Positions 1 to 6,743 of a stretch of 10,036 nucleotides of DNA are shown here, in pieces. Each line of letters begins with the position of its first letter. The stretch's first letter is position 1. The stretch comes from Candidatus Zipacnadia bacterium (lineage in GTDB: Bacteria > Armatimonadota > Zipacnadia > Zipacnadales > Zipacnadaceae), in NCBI GenBank assembly GCA_029821455.1, contig JALGTI010000092.1, positions 1 through 10,036 of the forward strand, in the 5' to 3' direction. A program made the translations under genes and the position numbers. The notes below the pieces were generated by a model. The model was given only the letters and a program-made list of their open reading frames with translations. It made no database searches and was not told where the DNA came from.

Positions 1-417
1 GACGAATATCTTCTGCGCCAGCTTGAGCTTCTTGTGATCGGCATACGTCTTGGTGACGACAGCATAATAGTCGTCATTGGGCACTAGGTAGCGGCCTGCG
101 ATAATGGCACAACAACGGTCCGCCTCACTTTCCTCACCTTCCCGGGGCGCGATGCGCGTTGGCCCCAGTGCCGTCTTATTAGGGTCCACCCCTGCCACCA
201 TCGTCGGATGCCCATTGTGGAACGCCCATAGTTCCAGCACCCCCGAAGCATCCTCCACGCCTTCAACCTGCCGAAGCTGTTCGACGATGGACATGTCAAT
301 GCCCGCCAGGTCCTTGGGCAGCTTTACCTCTGCGTACGGGCACGGTATCACCCGCTTCTGAATCACCACGTCCGTCCTGCGCCGCCAGAAGCCTTTCCAC
401 GCGTAGCCAAAAAGCAT
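1..417 (-). CDS. MacB/FtsX-like ABC transporter permease, 5' part (partial at left edge)
   Basis: Reading the minus strand from ATG at 417 gives 139 open codons that run off the left edge; an in-frame stop (TGA, 432-430) lies just upstream, and a GAGAGGG stretch precedes the ATG. The protein opens with a cytoplasmic basic stretch (WKGFWRRRT), as FtsX-family permeases do. It then continues with what looks like the MacB-type periplasmic core: DVVIQKR, then SIVEQLRQVEGVEDASGVLE (the usual 'pGV..v.pvl' element), VAGVDPNK, AGRYLVPNDD, and AVVTKTYADHKKLKLAQKI. In known members these elements follow a first transmembrane helix, which is absent here: RRRT is joined directly to DVV. Such permeases work with an ATPase subunit to export or extract lipids, peptides or drugs; the ATPase and the C-terminal three helices would lie outside the window. 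Family assignment is from motif order, not a search. Confidence 0.72.
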   Translation of the reverse strand, partial: MLFGYAWKGFWRRRTDVVIQKRVIPCPYAEVKLPKDLAGIDMSIVEQLRQVEGVEDASGVLELWAFHNGHPTMVAGVDPNKTALGPTRIAPREGEESEADRCCAIIAGRYLVPNDDYYAVVTKTYADHKKLKLAQKIFV

Positions 418-534
418 TCCGTTTCCCTCTCAACCTCCCTACAGCGGCATATTGTCGCCTTGGAAGTCATAGTGGTCTGGTTATCTTGAGAAACGTCTGT
501 GCTGGGGCTTGGGGTTCCCGCCGGGGCTTGATCC
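418..534. other. Gap between secreted protein and permease genes
   Basis: A 117-bp spacer on the minus strand. It holds purine-rich ribosome-binding candidates (GGGAGG and GAGAGGG) close to the permease ATG. It also has a short GC-rich stretch with a repeated GGGGCTTG at about 505-530. No clear hairpin with a T-run and no convincing promoter is visible, so the two genes may share a transcript. Confidence 0.4.
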
Positions 535-1473
535 TTACTCCCCTCCCTGCCGGTGCCGGGCCCAGTTACGGTCTATTACCGGCAGGGCGATCTTCAGCGA
601 CATCCATCCAATGCTGTCGGGGAAAGTAGTGAACTGCGCCTCCACCATCTCGTCTAGCCCGGGCTCATTGGCCAGCCAGATCAGACACAGGGCGGCATAG
701 CGCGTATATTCCCACCCAAAGCCCTGCCGCACTACCTGCCGCTGGGCCTCCTGCTCCATTGCGATCGAACAGATGACGGCCTGGATGCGCAGCATAAGGT
801 TATCGCTCTGCGCCCATTCCTGCCATTGCGTAAGCTGCTCGTCGGGCGCAAGCGCCAGCGACCCGCAGACCGCCCTCACCGCCTCACCATCCCGCTCCCA
901 CATCGGGTTGACCTGTTGGTCCGGCCACTGCACCGGCCACGCGCCACTGAGACCGCTGACCACAGCATACGCCGCGCCGGGCACCACCTGCTGCTCCTCC
1001 ACCTCCCTCAGAAACAGCAGCACCCGCTCCCCTTGCACGAACTGCGGATGGCACGCATCCGGCACTGAGACGGGCTGCTGAGCACTGCCTAGCACGTACA
1101 GGTTATCCCCATCCTGGCAGCCGATGAGGGCCTCCTCCACTTGTATAGTCGCGGCGGTGTCGGCCGGCTCCATCGTCGGCGGCAGCCATGGCGTGTAACG
1201 CGCCAACCAGTCAGGGTAGTCGAACTCCGGCCGCAGCCGCTGGTTCAGCGGTGTGACCGCGGCCACCTTACAGACCGCCACCACCTCCGCCTGGCTGGCC
1301 ATCCCATGCAGGCTGCTCAGGTACCACCAGCAGATCGTGGAGCTTATCACATCTGGCGGCTGCCCGGCTGTCTTCTCCAGCCAGAGCCGGTGAACCGTGT
1401 TGTCAGTCTGCGCCCAGCAGATGCCTACGAGCACCCCGATCACTAGGACAACGACCACCAATCTGATCCTCAT
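535..1473 (-). CDS. Secreted protein of unknown function, HEAT-like C-terminus
   Basis: 312 residues. I do not recognise a named family. The ATG at 1473 is chosen because GAGGTGA (1485-1479) sits 5 nt upstream; a GTG at 1482 is part of that ribosome-binding site rather than the likely start. Residues 1-21 form a Sec signal peptide (MRIR, a valine-rich core, CWA before Q), so the product is exported. Roughly residues 55-175 look like a beta-rich domain with the pattern AEVVAVCKVAAVTPL ... TIQVEEALIG ... QGERVLLFLREVEE, seen in secreted proteins of unknown function that read 'vvvGkV..v ... V.evlkG ... GervLlFL'. The last ~100 residues are helical and HEAT-repeat-like (WAQSDNLMLRIQAVICSIA). It lies 117 bp upstream of the permease on the same strand, so co-transcription is possible, perhaps as an envelope accessory factor; that role is inference. 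Confidence 0.8.
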   Translation of the reverse strand: MRIRLVVVVLVIGVLVGICWAQTDNTVHRLWLEKTAGQPPDVISSTICWWYLSSLHGMASQAEVVAVCKVAAVTPLNQRLRPEFDYPDWLARYTPWLPPTMEPADTAATIQVEEALIGCQDGDNLYVLGSAQQPVSVPDACHPQFVQGERVLLFLREVEEQQVVPGAAYAVVSGLSGAWPVQWPDQQVNPMWERDGEAVRAVCGSLALAPDEQLTQWQEWAQSDNLMLRIQAVICSIAMEQEAQRQVVRQGFGWEYTRYAALCLIWLANEPGLDEMVEAQFTTFPDSIGWMSLKIALPVIDRNWARHRQGGE

Positions 1474-1619
1474 AGTGTTCACCTCAAAACCTGCAGCAAG
1501 TCACCAGTACAATTCTCCGCCCGTCGCCATCCGCCTGCCTGGAATAACCTCCCTATTGCCTGCTCGCACGGAGGCCGGTAAGACCGGTACGACGAAATAT
1601 CACATCAAGGAAAACCTCT
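1474..1619. promoter_or_regulatory. Divergent intergenic region with small inverted repeat
   Basis: A 146-bp region between divergently transcribed genes. It carries the GAGGTGA ribosome-binding site for the minus-strand gene and AAGGA, about 8 nt before the plus-strand ATG at 1620. A perfect inverted repeat CCGGT-AAG-ACCGG lies at 1575-1587. A weak plus-strand promoter candidate is TTGCCT (1556-1561), 17 bp, TAAGAC (1579-1584), whose -10 overlaps the inverted repeat. The promoter match is poor and the repeat is short, so both are tentative. Confidence 0.3.
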
Positions 1620-2174
1620 ATGAAGCTACACGCCCGCAGTGAATTCATCATCGTCGCGGCCCTGATTGCTGTCGGCCACGGTCTTGACCTGCTCACTACC
1701 TACATCGTCTGTCCCGACCTCAGCCGCGAAGTTGGCTTTCTGTACCTCAAGCTGGCCAGCCTCGGCCACGGGACTTGGGGCCTACTCATCGCCTACAAGG
1801 CGCTCTTTGCCGCTATTTCGATATTCGCCTATCGGCTGATTATGCGGGCACGCAGGCGCTTTTATCCGGAGCAGCCGCGTGGCTCCTTGCGGGACTTCCT
1901 ACACGCGGCCCATTCGCTAGGGGCTGTGCACCGTGCTGACGGTCGCTGGGTGATGCCCAGTCCGAGGTTAACTCTATTGTGGATTGTCTACATCCTCATC
2001 ATTGGTGCTGCGACCTATGCCTGGGCCTTAGCTATCCATAATATCAGCGGCTCTCCCGTGTGGATGGACAGCCTTGGCAGGCTGATCGCGGCCCTGGTGG
2101 CGGTCTTTGGCTTCTGGGGCTCGGCGTGGTATGACTACCGCTCTGGCTGCGCTGAGCCTCTGCCAGGAGACTGA
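1620..2174 (+). CDS. Four-helix inner-membrane protein (DUF5658-like, tentative)
   Basis: 184 residues with ATG at 1620 preceded by AAGGA at good spacing. Four hydrophobic segments are visible at about residues 9-30, 53-75, 117-138 and 151-172, with a basic cytoplasmic-type loop (RARRRFYPEQPR) after the second. The first helix holds D23-LL-TTY and is followed by E37-V-G-F-L and a lysine (K60) in helix 2. This resembles the 'D..tT ... E.NP ... K' pattern of small DUF5658-type membrane proteins. Those proteins have no defined function, and the asparagine-proline of the usual motif is replaced here, so the family call is tentative. The gene stands alone on the plus strand. It ends 2 bp before the convergent stop of the large lyase-like gene, leaving no room for a separate terminator. 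Confidence 0.75.
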   Translation: MKLHARSEFIIVAALIAVGHGLDLLTTYIVCPDLSREVGFLYLKLASLGHGTWGLLIAYKALFAAISIFAYRLIMRARRRFYPEQPRGSLRDFLHAAHSLGAVHRADGRWVMPSPRLTLLWIVYILIIGAATYAWALAIHNISGSPVWMDSLGRLIAALVAVFGFWGSAWYDYRSGCAEPLPGD

Positions 2175-2176
2175 CT

Positions 2177-5128
2177 CTACGGCTGCGCCCCCCAGTTCTG
2201 CATATACCAGAGGCCCTCGTCCACAGCGAAGTTCCAGTAGATATTGCTCATCTGATTGCGCTGCACGCCGACCTTGGCATATTCGTGAGCGAAATCCATA
2301 ATCTCCTGGTTATCTAGCAGCCAGGCGGTATAGGGGAAGACATCGAAGGTCATACCCACATAAGCAGCCATAAAGTTCTGCGGACGCTTAAGTACGAACT
2401 GCAGGAGTAAGGCATCCTGCTCACGAGTGCACTCCTCATAGACGTTCATGCCGACGGCAGCAACAAGTCTGCCCATCAGCGGGTCCCCAGTGGTGTAGTA
2501 ATACTCCATCAAAGCCCGCATCGTGATGGAAGCATGGCCGGGTGTTGCTCCCAGATAGCCAGGCTGCGCACACGGGCCTTCCAGGCTGCCGCGCCGGAGC
2601 TCTGCGTTCTCCATAATGCGGCCCAGATACCAGCGGAACGCCCGCTCGTATTCGTCCGCATGGAATTCAGCATACATTCGGGTGATGTTCCACATCGGGA
2701 ACGAGATACAACGCAGCGCCCCCCGCCACCCCGGCGGCCACCAGCGGCTCTGCATATCAGGATTCATATCAAAGGCAGCAATCAGTTGGGCGGCCTCCAG
2801 CACATCCGGGTCGCCGCTCAGGAAGTAGTAGTCCACGATGCCGTTCAGATAGGTTCCCTTGGGGGTGAGGGCGCCTTCAACCTCGTTGTGATTGGCCTCC
2901 TTGTAGCTGCCTGGCCCATACTGTCCACCCACCCGCCACGGGGCCTGTGGGGAATAGTGGCAGGTATCAATGTCCATCACGTGGTACACGCCCCGCTCTA
3001 GCTCATCGAACAGGCCGCGGTTGGCGGTAGCAATGTATTCCATCCCGATGACGTGCAGGGCATCATAGTAGTAGTTCAGCGGGCAGGCCTTATCAAAGTC
3101 CTCATCGCGAGGGACAGGACCTCCGTCGGGATAGTGGCGAATCCCGTAGGCGCACTTGCTGTCCTCCGCATCGTCCACCTTCACCCATTGGGCCCCTCCA
3201 ATGGCCTTGTACATACCCGGCACCACCTCTGCCTCCAGCGTATCCAGGCCAACGTGGCGGAACGCAAGGGTATCTCGAAACCAGTCCTGGTCAAACAACC
3301 GTGGGCGGCGTTGAATACACCGCCAGATCTGCCGCAGCTCGCCCTGCTGAACTGGCTCCTCGTGGAAGAAAAGCATTACCTGGTGGCGCTTTGCCTCCCC
3401 TTGCATCGGCTGATACAGCGGCGTGCGCGAGCCCGGGGCAAACAGTCGAATCCGCAGCCTCCTATCTCGGACTCTCAACTCCTTGGGAAACAGCTCCGAG
3501 AAGTCCTGGACATAGGTGGCGATCCCGCCCGGCTCTCCGCAGACATCTACCCAGCCGTCGGCGTGCTGGCCTTCAGCCAGCGTTTCGTGGCGGGGGCCCT
3601 CAACTTCGAAGTGATGCCACGCATCCTGGTCCACTGAAATCTGCCGCCCCACAGGCGTCGGCTCAGTGTAGGCGGTCGTCGCCAACGCCTCCCTGCCCAG
3701 GGCGGTACGGGCAGTCAGTTCATAGCGGCTGATGTCTATGCGCTTGCGCTCAGGGGTGTCAATGAAGATACGCGGCCACAGGCGCACAAAGCCTGAATTG
3801 TCCCACAGCTCCACCCGCATCTGAAAGCGCCCATAGTCCGTTCCCTGCTGGCCGATCATCCGCCCTACTACTATTAGTCGGCAGCGCACCCGCCCCGCTT
3901 CCTCCAGCCTGACCTCGTCAACCACCGCTGTGGCGGTGTCCCGGTCCAGTTCGCCCTTGACGGTGTAGGCACAGCGTATCTGTGTGGCGATTGGCTCCTC
4001 GGCGTCGCGCAGATAGATGGCGCGGATGAGGTCTTCCTGGCCCGGCTCGCCGAACTCTACCTTCAGCGCCCCATTTAGCACCACCCACTGTTCGCCGCGC
4101 TGCTCGATCATCATATGCGTTCTGTAGTGCATCGGCTTGCTCTGCTCGCCGTACACCAAGTGATAGGGCTGATCCGCGGCAGTGTTGAGGCTGGAGGCCA
4201 GAAAGTCCAGAAGCGCCCATTTAATGGAGCCATCCTCCCACGTGCCAAGTGCTTTGGCCTGCAGTGGCACCTCCCTGCCGTTGGAATCCAGCAGCGCCAG
4301 CTCCCTGGTGCTCTGAAGCTCGCCACGGTGGAACGGAACCCCGCAGGAGACCGGAAACGGCTCGGCCGGCAGCCGCTCAGCATACTCCATTGTCAGCGGG
4401 ATTCTGGCCAACTCCGGCGGCCGGCGTGAAGCCAGATCGGGCGGCCTGACCTCGAAGTCCCATAGCGATGACTTGGCCGCCACCGGTGGCTTTGCCCCCG
4501 AAAACAGCTCTACATCCCCGAAGCAGCAGATCGTGGAGAAATTGTACTCCCAGCCGGCGTCCTCGGGTGTTTCGTCGTAGCCATACTTGCCTTGTGTATG
4601 GATGTCGTCGGCCAGTACCTGCGTGCTGGCCACCTGTTCAAAGTTCCGCAGGGTCAGAGTGAAAGCATCGCCGGGCCTGACATAATCGGATATATCAACT
4701 GCAAAGATAGTGACGCCGTCGTCATCGGCGATATCGCGCTGCCACACAACCTCGTCATTGACAAGCACCTGCTTGAGCCGATGGCCCACAAACTTGGACA
4801 CCGCGGCATTCGGGGTGAAACGCGCGTCTTCCGTCAGACCCATCCCGAAGTAGTTGTCCGAGCAGTAGAACCGCAGGTACAGCGGCCCGCTCCAGCCAGC
4901 CGGAACGCTCACCTGCCGACTGAACGCGCCATAAGAGCCTGCTTCGGAGTGCTCCCAGGGGTGTTCGACGCGCAGAAGCTGGCGCATGTCGGCCCCGTCC
5001 CCAAAGTATTTGCCCTCAGAGGTGAACTGCCAGGCCGATAGATCCTGGCACAGGTCCAGAGACGCCGCCATCGCGCTACTCACCCCCAGCCCAACAGCAA
5101 CGAGTGCTGTTATCAGACGCAGGAACAT
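2177..5128 (-). CDS. Secreted YetA/PcRGLX-like (PL26-related) exo-rhamnogalacturonan lyase family protein
   Basis: 983 residues from ATG 5128 (986 from a GTG at 5137). A perfect AAGGAGG at 5147-5141 lies 12 nt before the ATG but only 3 nt before the GTG, and GGTGA lies 5 nt before the ATG, so the ATG is preferred. A signal peptide (MFLRLITALVAVGLGVSSAMA) implies export. Using GTG numbering, residues 29-215 look like an added beta-sandwich carbohydrate-binding module. At 248-340 the YetA/PcRGLX N-terminal RIFT barrel is recognisable: PFPVSCGVPF, then W300-EDGSIKW, then LLDFL. A central beta-rich part follows to about 620. The C-terminal part (about 680-980) is an alpha/alpha-toroid-like domain with H750-NEVEG, YLNGIVDYYFLSGDP and YYYTTGDP. 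PcRGLX cleaves rhamnogalacturonan backbone from chain ends; B. subtilis YetA is about 850 residues and lacks a comparable leading module. Substrate and activity here are inferred. Divergent from the MFS gene. Confidence 0.85.
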   Translation of the reverse strand: MFLRLITALVAVGLGVSSAMAASLDLCQDLSAWQFTSEGKYFGDGADMRQLLRVEHPWEHSEAGSYGAFSRQVSVPAGWSGPLYLRFYCSDNYFGMGLTEDARFTPNAAVSKFVGHRLKQVLVNDEVVWQRDIADDDGVTIFAVDISDYVRPGDAFTLTLRNFEQVASTQVLADDIHTQGKYGYDETPEDAGWEYNFSTICCFGDVELFSGAKPPVAAKSSLWDFEVRPPDLASRRPPELARIPLTMEYAERLPAEPFPVSCGVPFHRGELQSTRELALLDSNGREVPLQAKALGTWEDGSIKWALLDFLASSLNTAADQPYHLVYGEQSKPMHYRTHMMIEQRGEQWVVLNGALKVEFGEPGQEDLIRAIYLRDAEEPIATQIRCAYTVKGELDRDTATAVVDEVRLEEAGRVRCRLIVVGRMIGQQGTDYGRFQMRVELWDNSGFVRLWPRIFIDTPERKRIDISRYELTARTALGREALATTAYTEPTPVGRQISVDQDAWHHFEVEGPRHETLAEGQHADGWVDVCGEPGGIATYVQDFSELFPKELRVRDRRLRIRLFAPGSRTPLYQPMQGEAKRHQVMLFFHEEPVQQGELRQIWRCIQRRPRLFDQDWFRDTLAFRHVGLDTLEAEVVPGMYKAIGGAQWVKVDDAEDSKCAYGIRHYPDGGPVPRDEDFDKACPLNYYYDALHVIGMEYIATANRGLFDELERGVYHVMDIDTCHYSPQAPWRVGGQYGPGSYKEANHNEVEGALTPKGTYLNGIVDYYFLSGDPDVLEAAQLIAAFDMNPDMQSRWWPPGWRGALRCISFPMWNITRMYAEFHADEYERAFRWYLGRIMENAELRRGSLEGPCAQPGYLGATPGHASITMRALMEYYYTTGDPLMGRLVAAVGMNVYEECTREQDALLLQFVLKRPQNFMAAYVGMTFDVFPYTAWLLDNQEIMDFAHEYAKVGVQRNQMSNIYWNFAVDEGLWYMQNWGAQP

Positions 5129-5160
5129 GGTCTTCACCGGCCTCCTTACTTATTCTGTTT

Positions 5161-5182
5161 GTTGGCAGGCCAATTCGCCAAC
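5161..5182. repeat. Inverted repeat, candidate operator
   Basis: GTTGGC and GCCAAC form a perfect 6-bp inverted repeat separated by 10 bp, centred about 45 bp upstream of the lyase-like start codon, where an operator would be expected. Dyads of this size do arise by chance, so function is unproven. Confidence 0.35.
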
Positions 5183-5229
5183 CAGGCTAGCTTACCTCCG
5201 TGCTGCCTAGGTCCATAGCTGCGAGCGCG

Positions 5230-5259
5230 TTGACTTGTGAAGTAGCCTGTTGTTATACT
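5230..5259 (+). promoter_or_regulatory. Sigma-70-type promoter with extended -10 for the MFS gene
   Basis: TTGACT at 5230-5235 (5 of 6 to consensus), an 18-bp spacer, and TATACT at 5254-5259 (5 of 6), preceded by TG one base upstream (5251-5252) as in extended -10 elements. Transcription would begin near 5266. That places the TTG at 5250, otherwise an in-frame start, inside the promoter and so excludes it. This is a sequence match only. Confidence 0.6.
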
Positions 5260-5351
5260 TTCTGGTCCCCGCATGTCCCATTTGGCAGTACAGACGGCGC
5301 ATGACAGGCGCTTGGACTGCCCACAATGGCCACGGGTACACGAAGAGCCAA

Positions 5352-6644
5352 ATGAGAACCGCCATCGGTCGGATATATCACTTCTATGCTGGCGTCTTCC
5401 ACGAATGGCCGGCCTTGTTCCTGGTCAACAGTACGGTCTTCTTCACCGAGGTCGCCTACTTTATGGTATTCGCCACCCTGCCGCTGTACCTGACCGGCCA
5501 GCTTCATGCCCCCGCCAAGGCGGCCGGACTGGTCTTCTCTGCATTTGCAATTGCAGAGACACTGGGGAAGACCCCGGCCGGGGTTATCAGCGACCGCTGG
5601 GGGCGGCTGCGCGTGGTGCTGATTGGCCTGGTGCTGTGCGCGATTGCGCCCGTGCTGATGGGCGTTGCCCCGCGTTGGGAACTATTTGTCTTCCTGCGTG
5701 TCTTTGACGGCCTGGGAATGGCGGCCGTCTGGCCCATCCTGCTTGCCCTCATCGGCGTGCGGGTAGCCAGTGGCAGCCGCGCCACCGCCCTCTCCACCTT
5801 CAACTTCGCCTATATGGCCGGCATGGGGCTCGGCTGGATTGCGGGCCTGGAAGTGGGAGAGTGGCTCGGTGGCGGCGACAACAGACAGGTCTTCTTTATC
5901 AGCGCTGCCATCTTCTTCGTCGCCATACTCTCGGTCGGGGTCCTATCGCTTGTGGAACGCGGCCGGCGCATTGCCGAGAGAGCATCCGTTGACAAGCCGC
6001 CGCCCCTATGGGAGGGCCTGAAGGAGGTGGCGCGCAGCCGCCATGTGCTCCTGCACATGCTGTGGATATTCGCCCTCCTCCAGCTTGCCATCACAATGCT
6101 GGCCCCGGTAGTGACCCTGTATGCGCGTGACGTGCTGAAGATGAATCAGCACGATATGGTGAAGTTGTTGCTCGTTCCGGTCATCGTGATGGCTGCATTG
6201 GCTATCCCGCTGGGGAGGCTGGCTGACAAGATAGGCCGCGCCCGGGCCGCGCAGTTGGGAATTGCCGTCGCAGGCCTGGCGCTGCTGGGCGTGCCGCTGC
6301 TCGCCGAGCCCTGGCAGAAGCAGGCGATGATGGCCTTATTGGGCGGCTGTTATGCGATAACCGCCCCTGCCTGGCTGGCCCTGACCAGCGAACTGGCTCC
6401 GACGGGGATGCAGGGCGCGGCAATGGGGGCGATGAACACGGCCCAGGGCCTGGGCTTCTGCGCCGGGCCGCTGGTGGGCACAGCATTATACGACATCCAG
6501 GCCGATGCACCGTTCGTAGGCTCGGCCGTTGTTCTGTTGGTCGCCGCCCTTGCCGCCCTGCTACTGGTCAAAGCGCCGAAGCAGAAGCAGTCAGAGGACG
6601 ATGTGGAAGAAAACCCGGCGGCCGGCAAGCCCAGGCAAAGCTGA
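5352..6644 (+). CDS. Major facilitator superfamily (MFS) transporter
   Basis: 430 residues from ATG 5352; ATG 5301 would add 17 non-hydrophobic residues and is the main alternative, as neither start has a strong ribosome-binding site. The protein has the length and pattern of a 12-helix inner-membrane MFS carrier. The first helix lies around WPALFLVNSTVFFTEVAYF. The signature loop motif between helices 2 and 3 is GVISDRWGRLR (residues 77-87). FLRVFDGLG (residues 115-123) contributes the helix-4 arginine, and the mirror motif GRLADKIGRAR (288-298) sits between helices 8 and 9. The two halves are joined by a basic central loop (ERGRRIAERASVDKPPPLWEGLKEVARSR), and the tail is polar and charged. 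Substrate cannot be read from sequence. Its divergent pairing with a secreted lyase suggests uptake of released sugars; drug or metabolite export remains possible. Confidence 0.88.
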   Translation: MRTAIGRIYHFYAGVFHEWPALFLVNSTVFFTEVAYFMVFATLPLYLTGQLHAPAKAAGLVFSAFAIAETLGKTPAGVISDRWGRLRVVLIGLVLCAIAPVLMGVAPRWELFVFLRVFDGLGMAAVWPILLALIGVRVASGSRATALSTFNFAYMAGMGLGWIAGLEVGEWLGGGDNRQVFFISAAIFFVAILSVGVLSLVERGRRIAERASVDKPPPLWEGLKEVARSRHVLLHMLWIFALLQLAITMLAPVVTLYARDVLKMNQHDMVKLLLVPVIVMAALAIPLGRLADKIGRARAAQLGIAVAGLALLGVPLLAEPWQKQAMMALLGGCYAITAPAWLALTSELAPTGMQGAAMGAMNTAQGLGFCAGPLVGTALYDIQADAPFVGSAVVLLVAALAALLLVKAPKQKQSEDDVEENPAAGKPRQS

Positions 6645-6743
6645 TTCGCATCGCCTCAACTCCAGCACAGGTCCTCATTGGTGCCCCTCGACCACGACAT
6701 CAGCAGCAGGGAATTAGCCAGAGCATTGCTTCATCCCAGCCGA
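6645..6743. other. Convergent gap between MFS and YesU-like genes
   Basis: A 99-bp spacer between two converging stop codons. I see no strong hairpin followed by a T-run on either strand, and no short gene that can be supported. Confidence 0.4.

Larger units (their letters stand above)
5129..5351. promoter_or_regulatory. Divergent control region between lyase-like and MFS genes
   Basis: A 223-bp region separating two outward-reading genes of the likely glycan locus. On the lyase side it holds AAGGAGG and an inverted repeat, GTTGGC (5161-5166), 10 bp, GCCAAC (5177-5182). A weak minus-strand promoter pair, TTGGCG and CAGAAT with 18-bp spacing, overlaps that repeat. On the MFS side a strong plus-strand promoter lies at 5230-5259. 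The arrangement would suit one regulator controlling both genes, but no regulator gene is in the window. Confidence 0.45.

Noticed and set aside
104..361. Short open frames on both strands in the first 360 bases
   Set aside because: The minus-strand frame from 417 gives a coherent MacB/FtsX-like protein through this whole stretch; the others are out-of-frame readings.
505..532. Repeated GGGGCTTG as a terminator of the secreted-protein gene
   Set aside because: The copies are direct, not inverted, and no stable stem with a following T-run is present on the minus strand.
3053..3637. Long plus-strand open frame opposite the lyase-like gene
   Set aside because: It lies wholly antisense to a well-supported gene, has no recognisable domain, and is the kind of shadow frame GC-rich genes produce.
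5250..5300. TTG at 5250 as the MFS start
   Set aside because: It lies within the predicted promoter, upstream of the expected transcription start, and would add residues unlike an MFS N-terminus.
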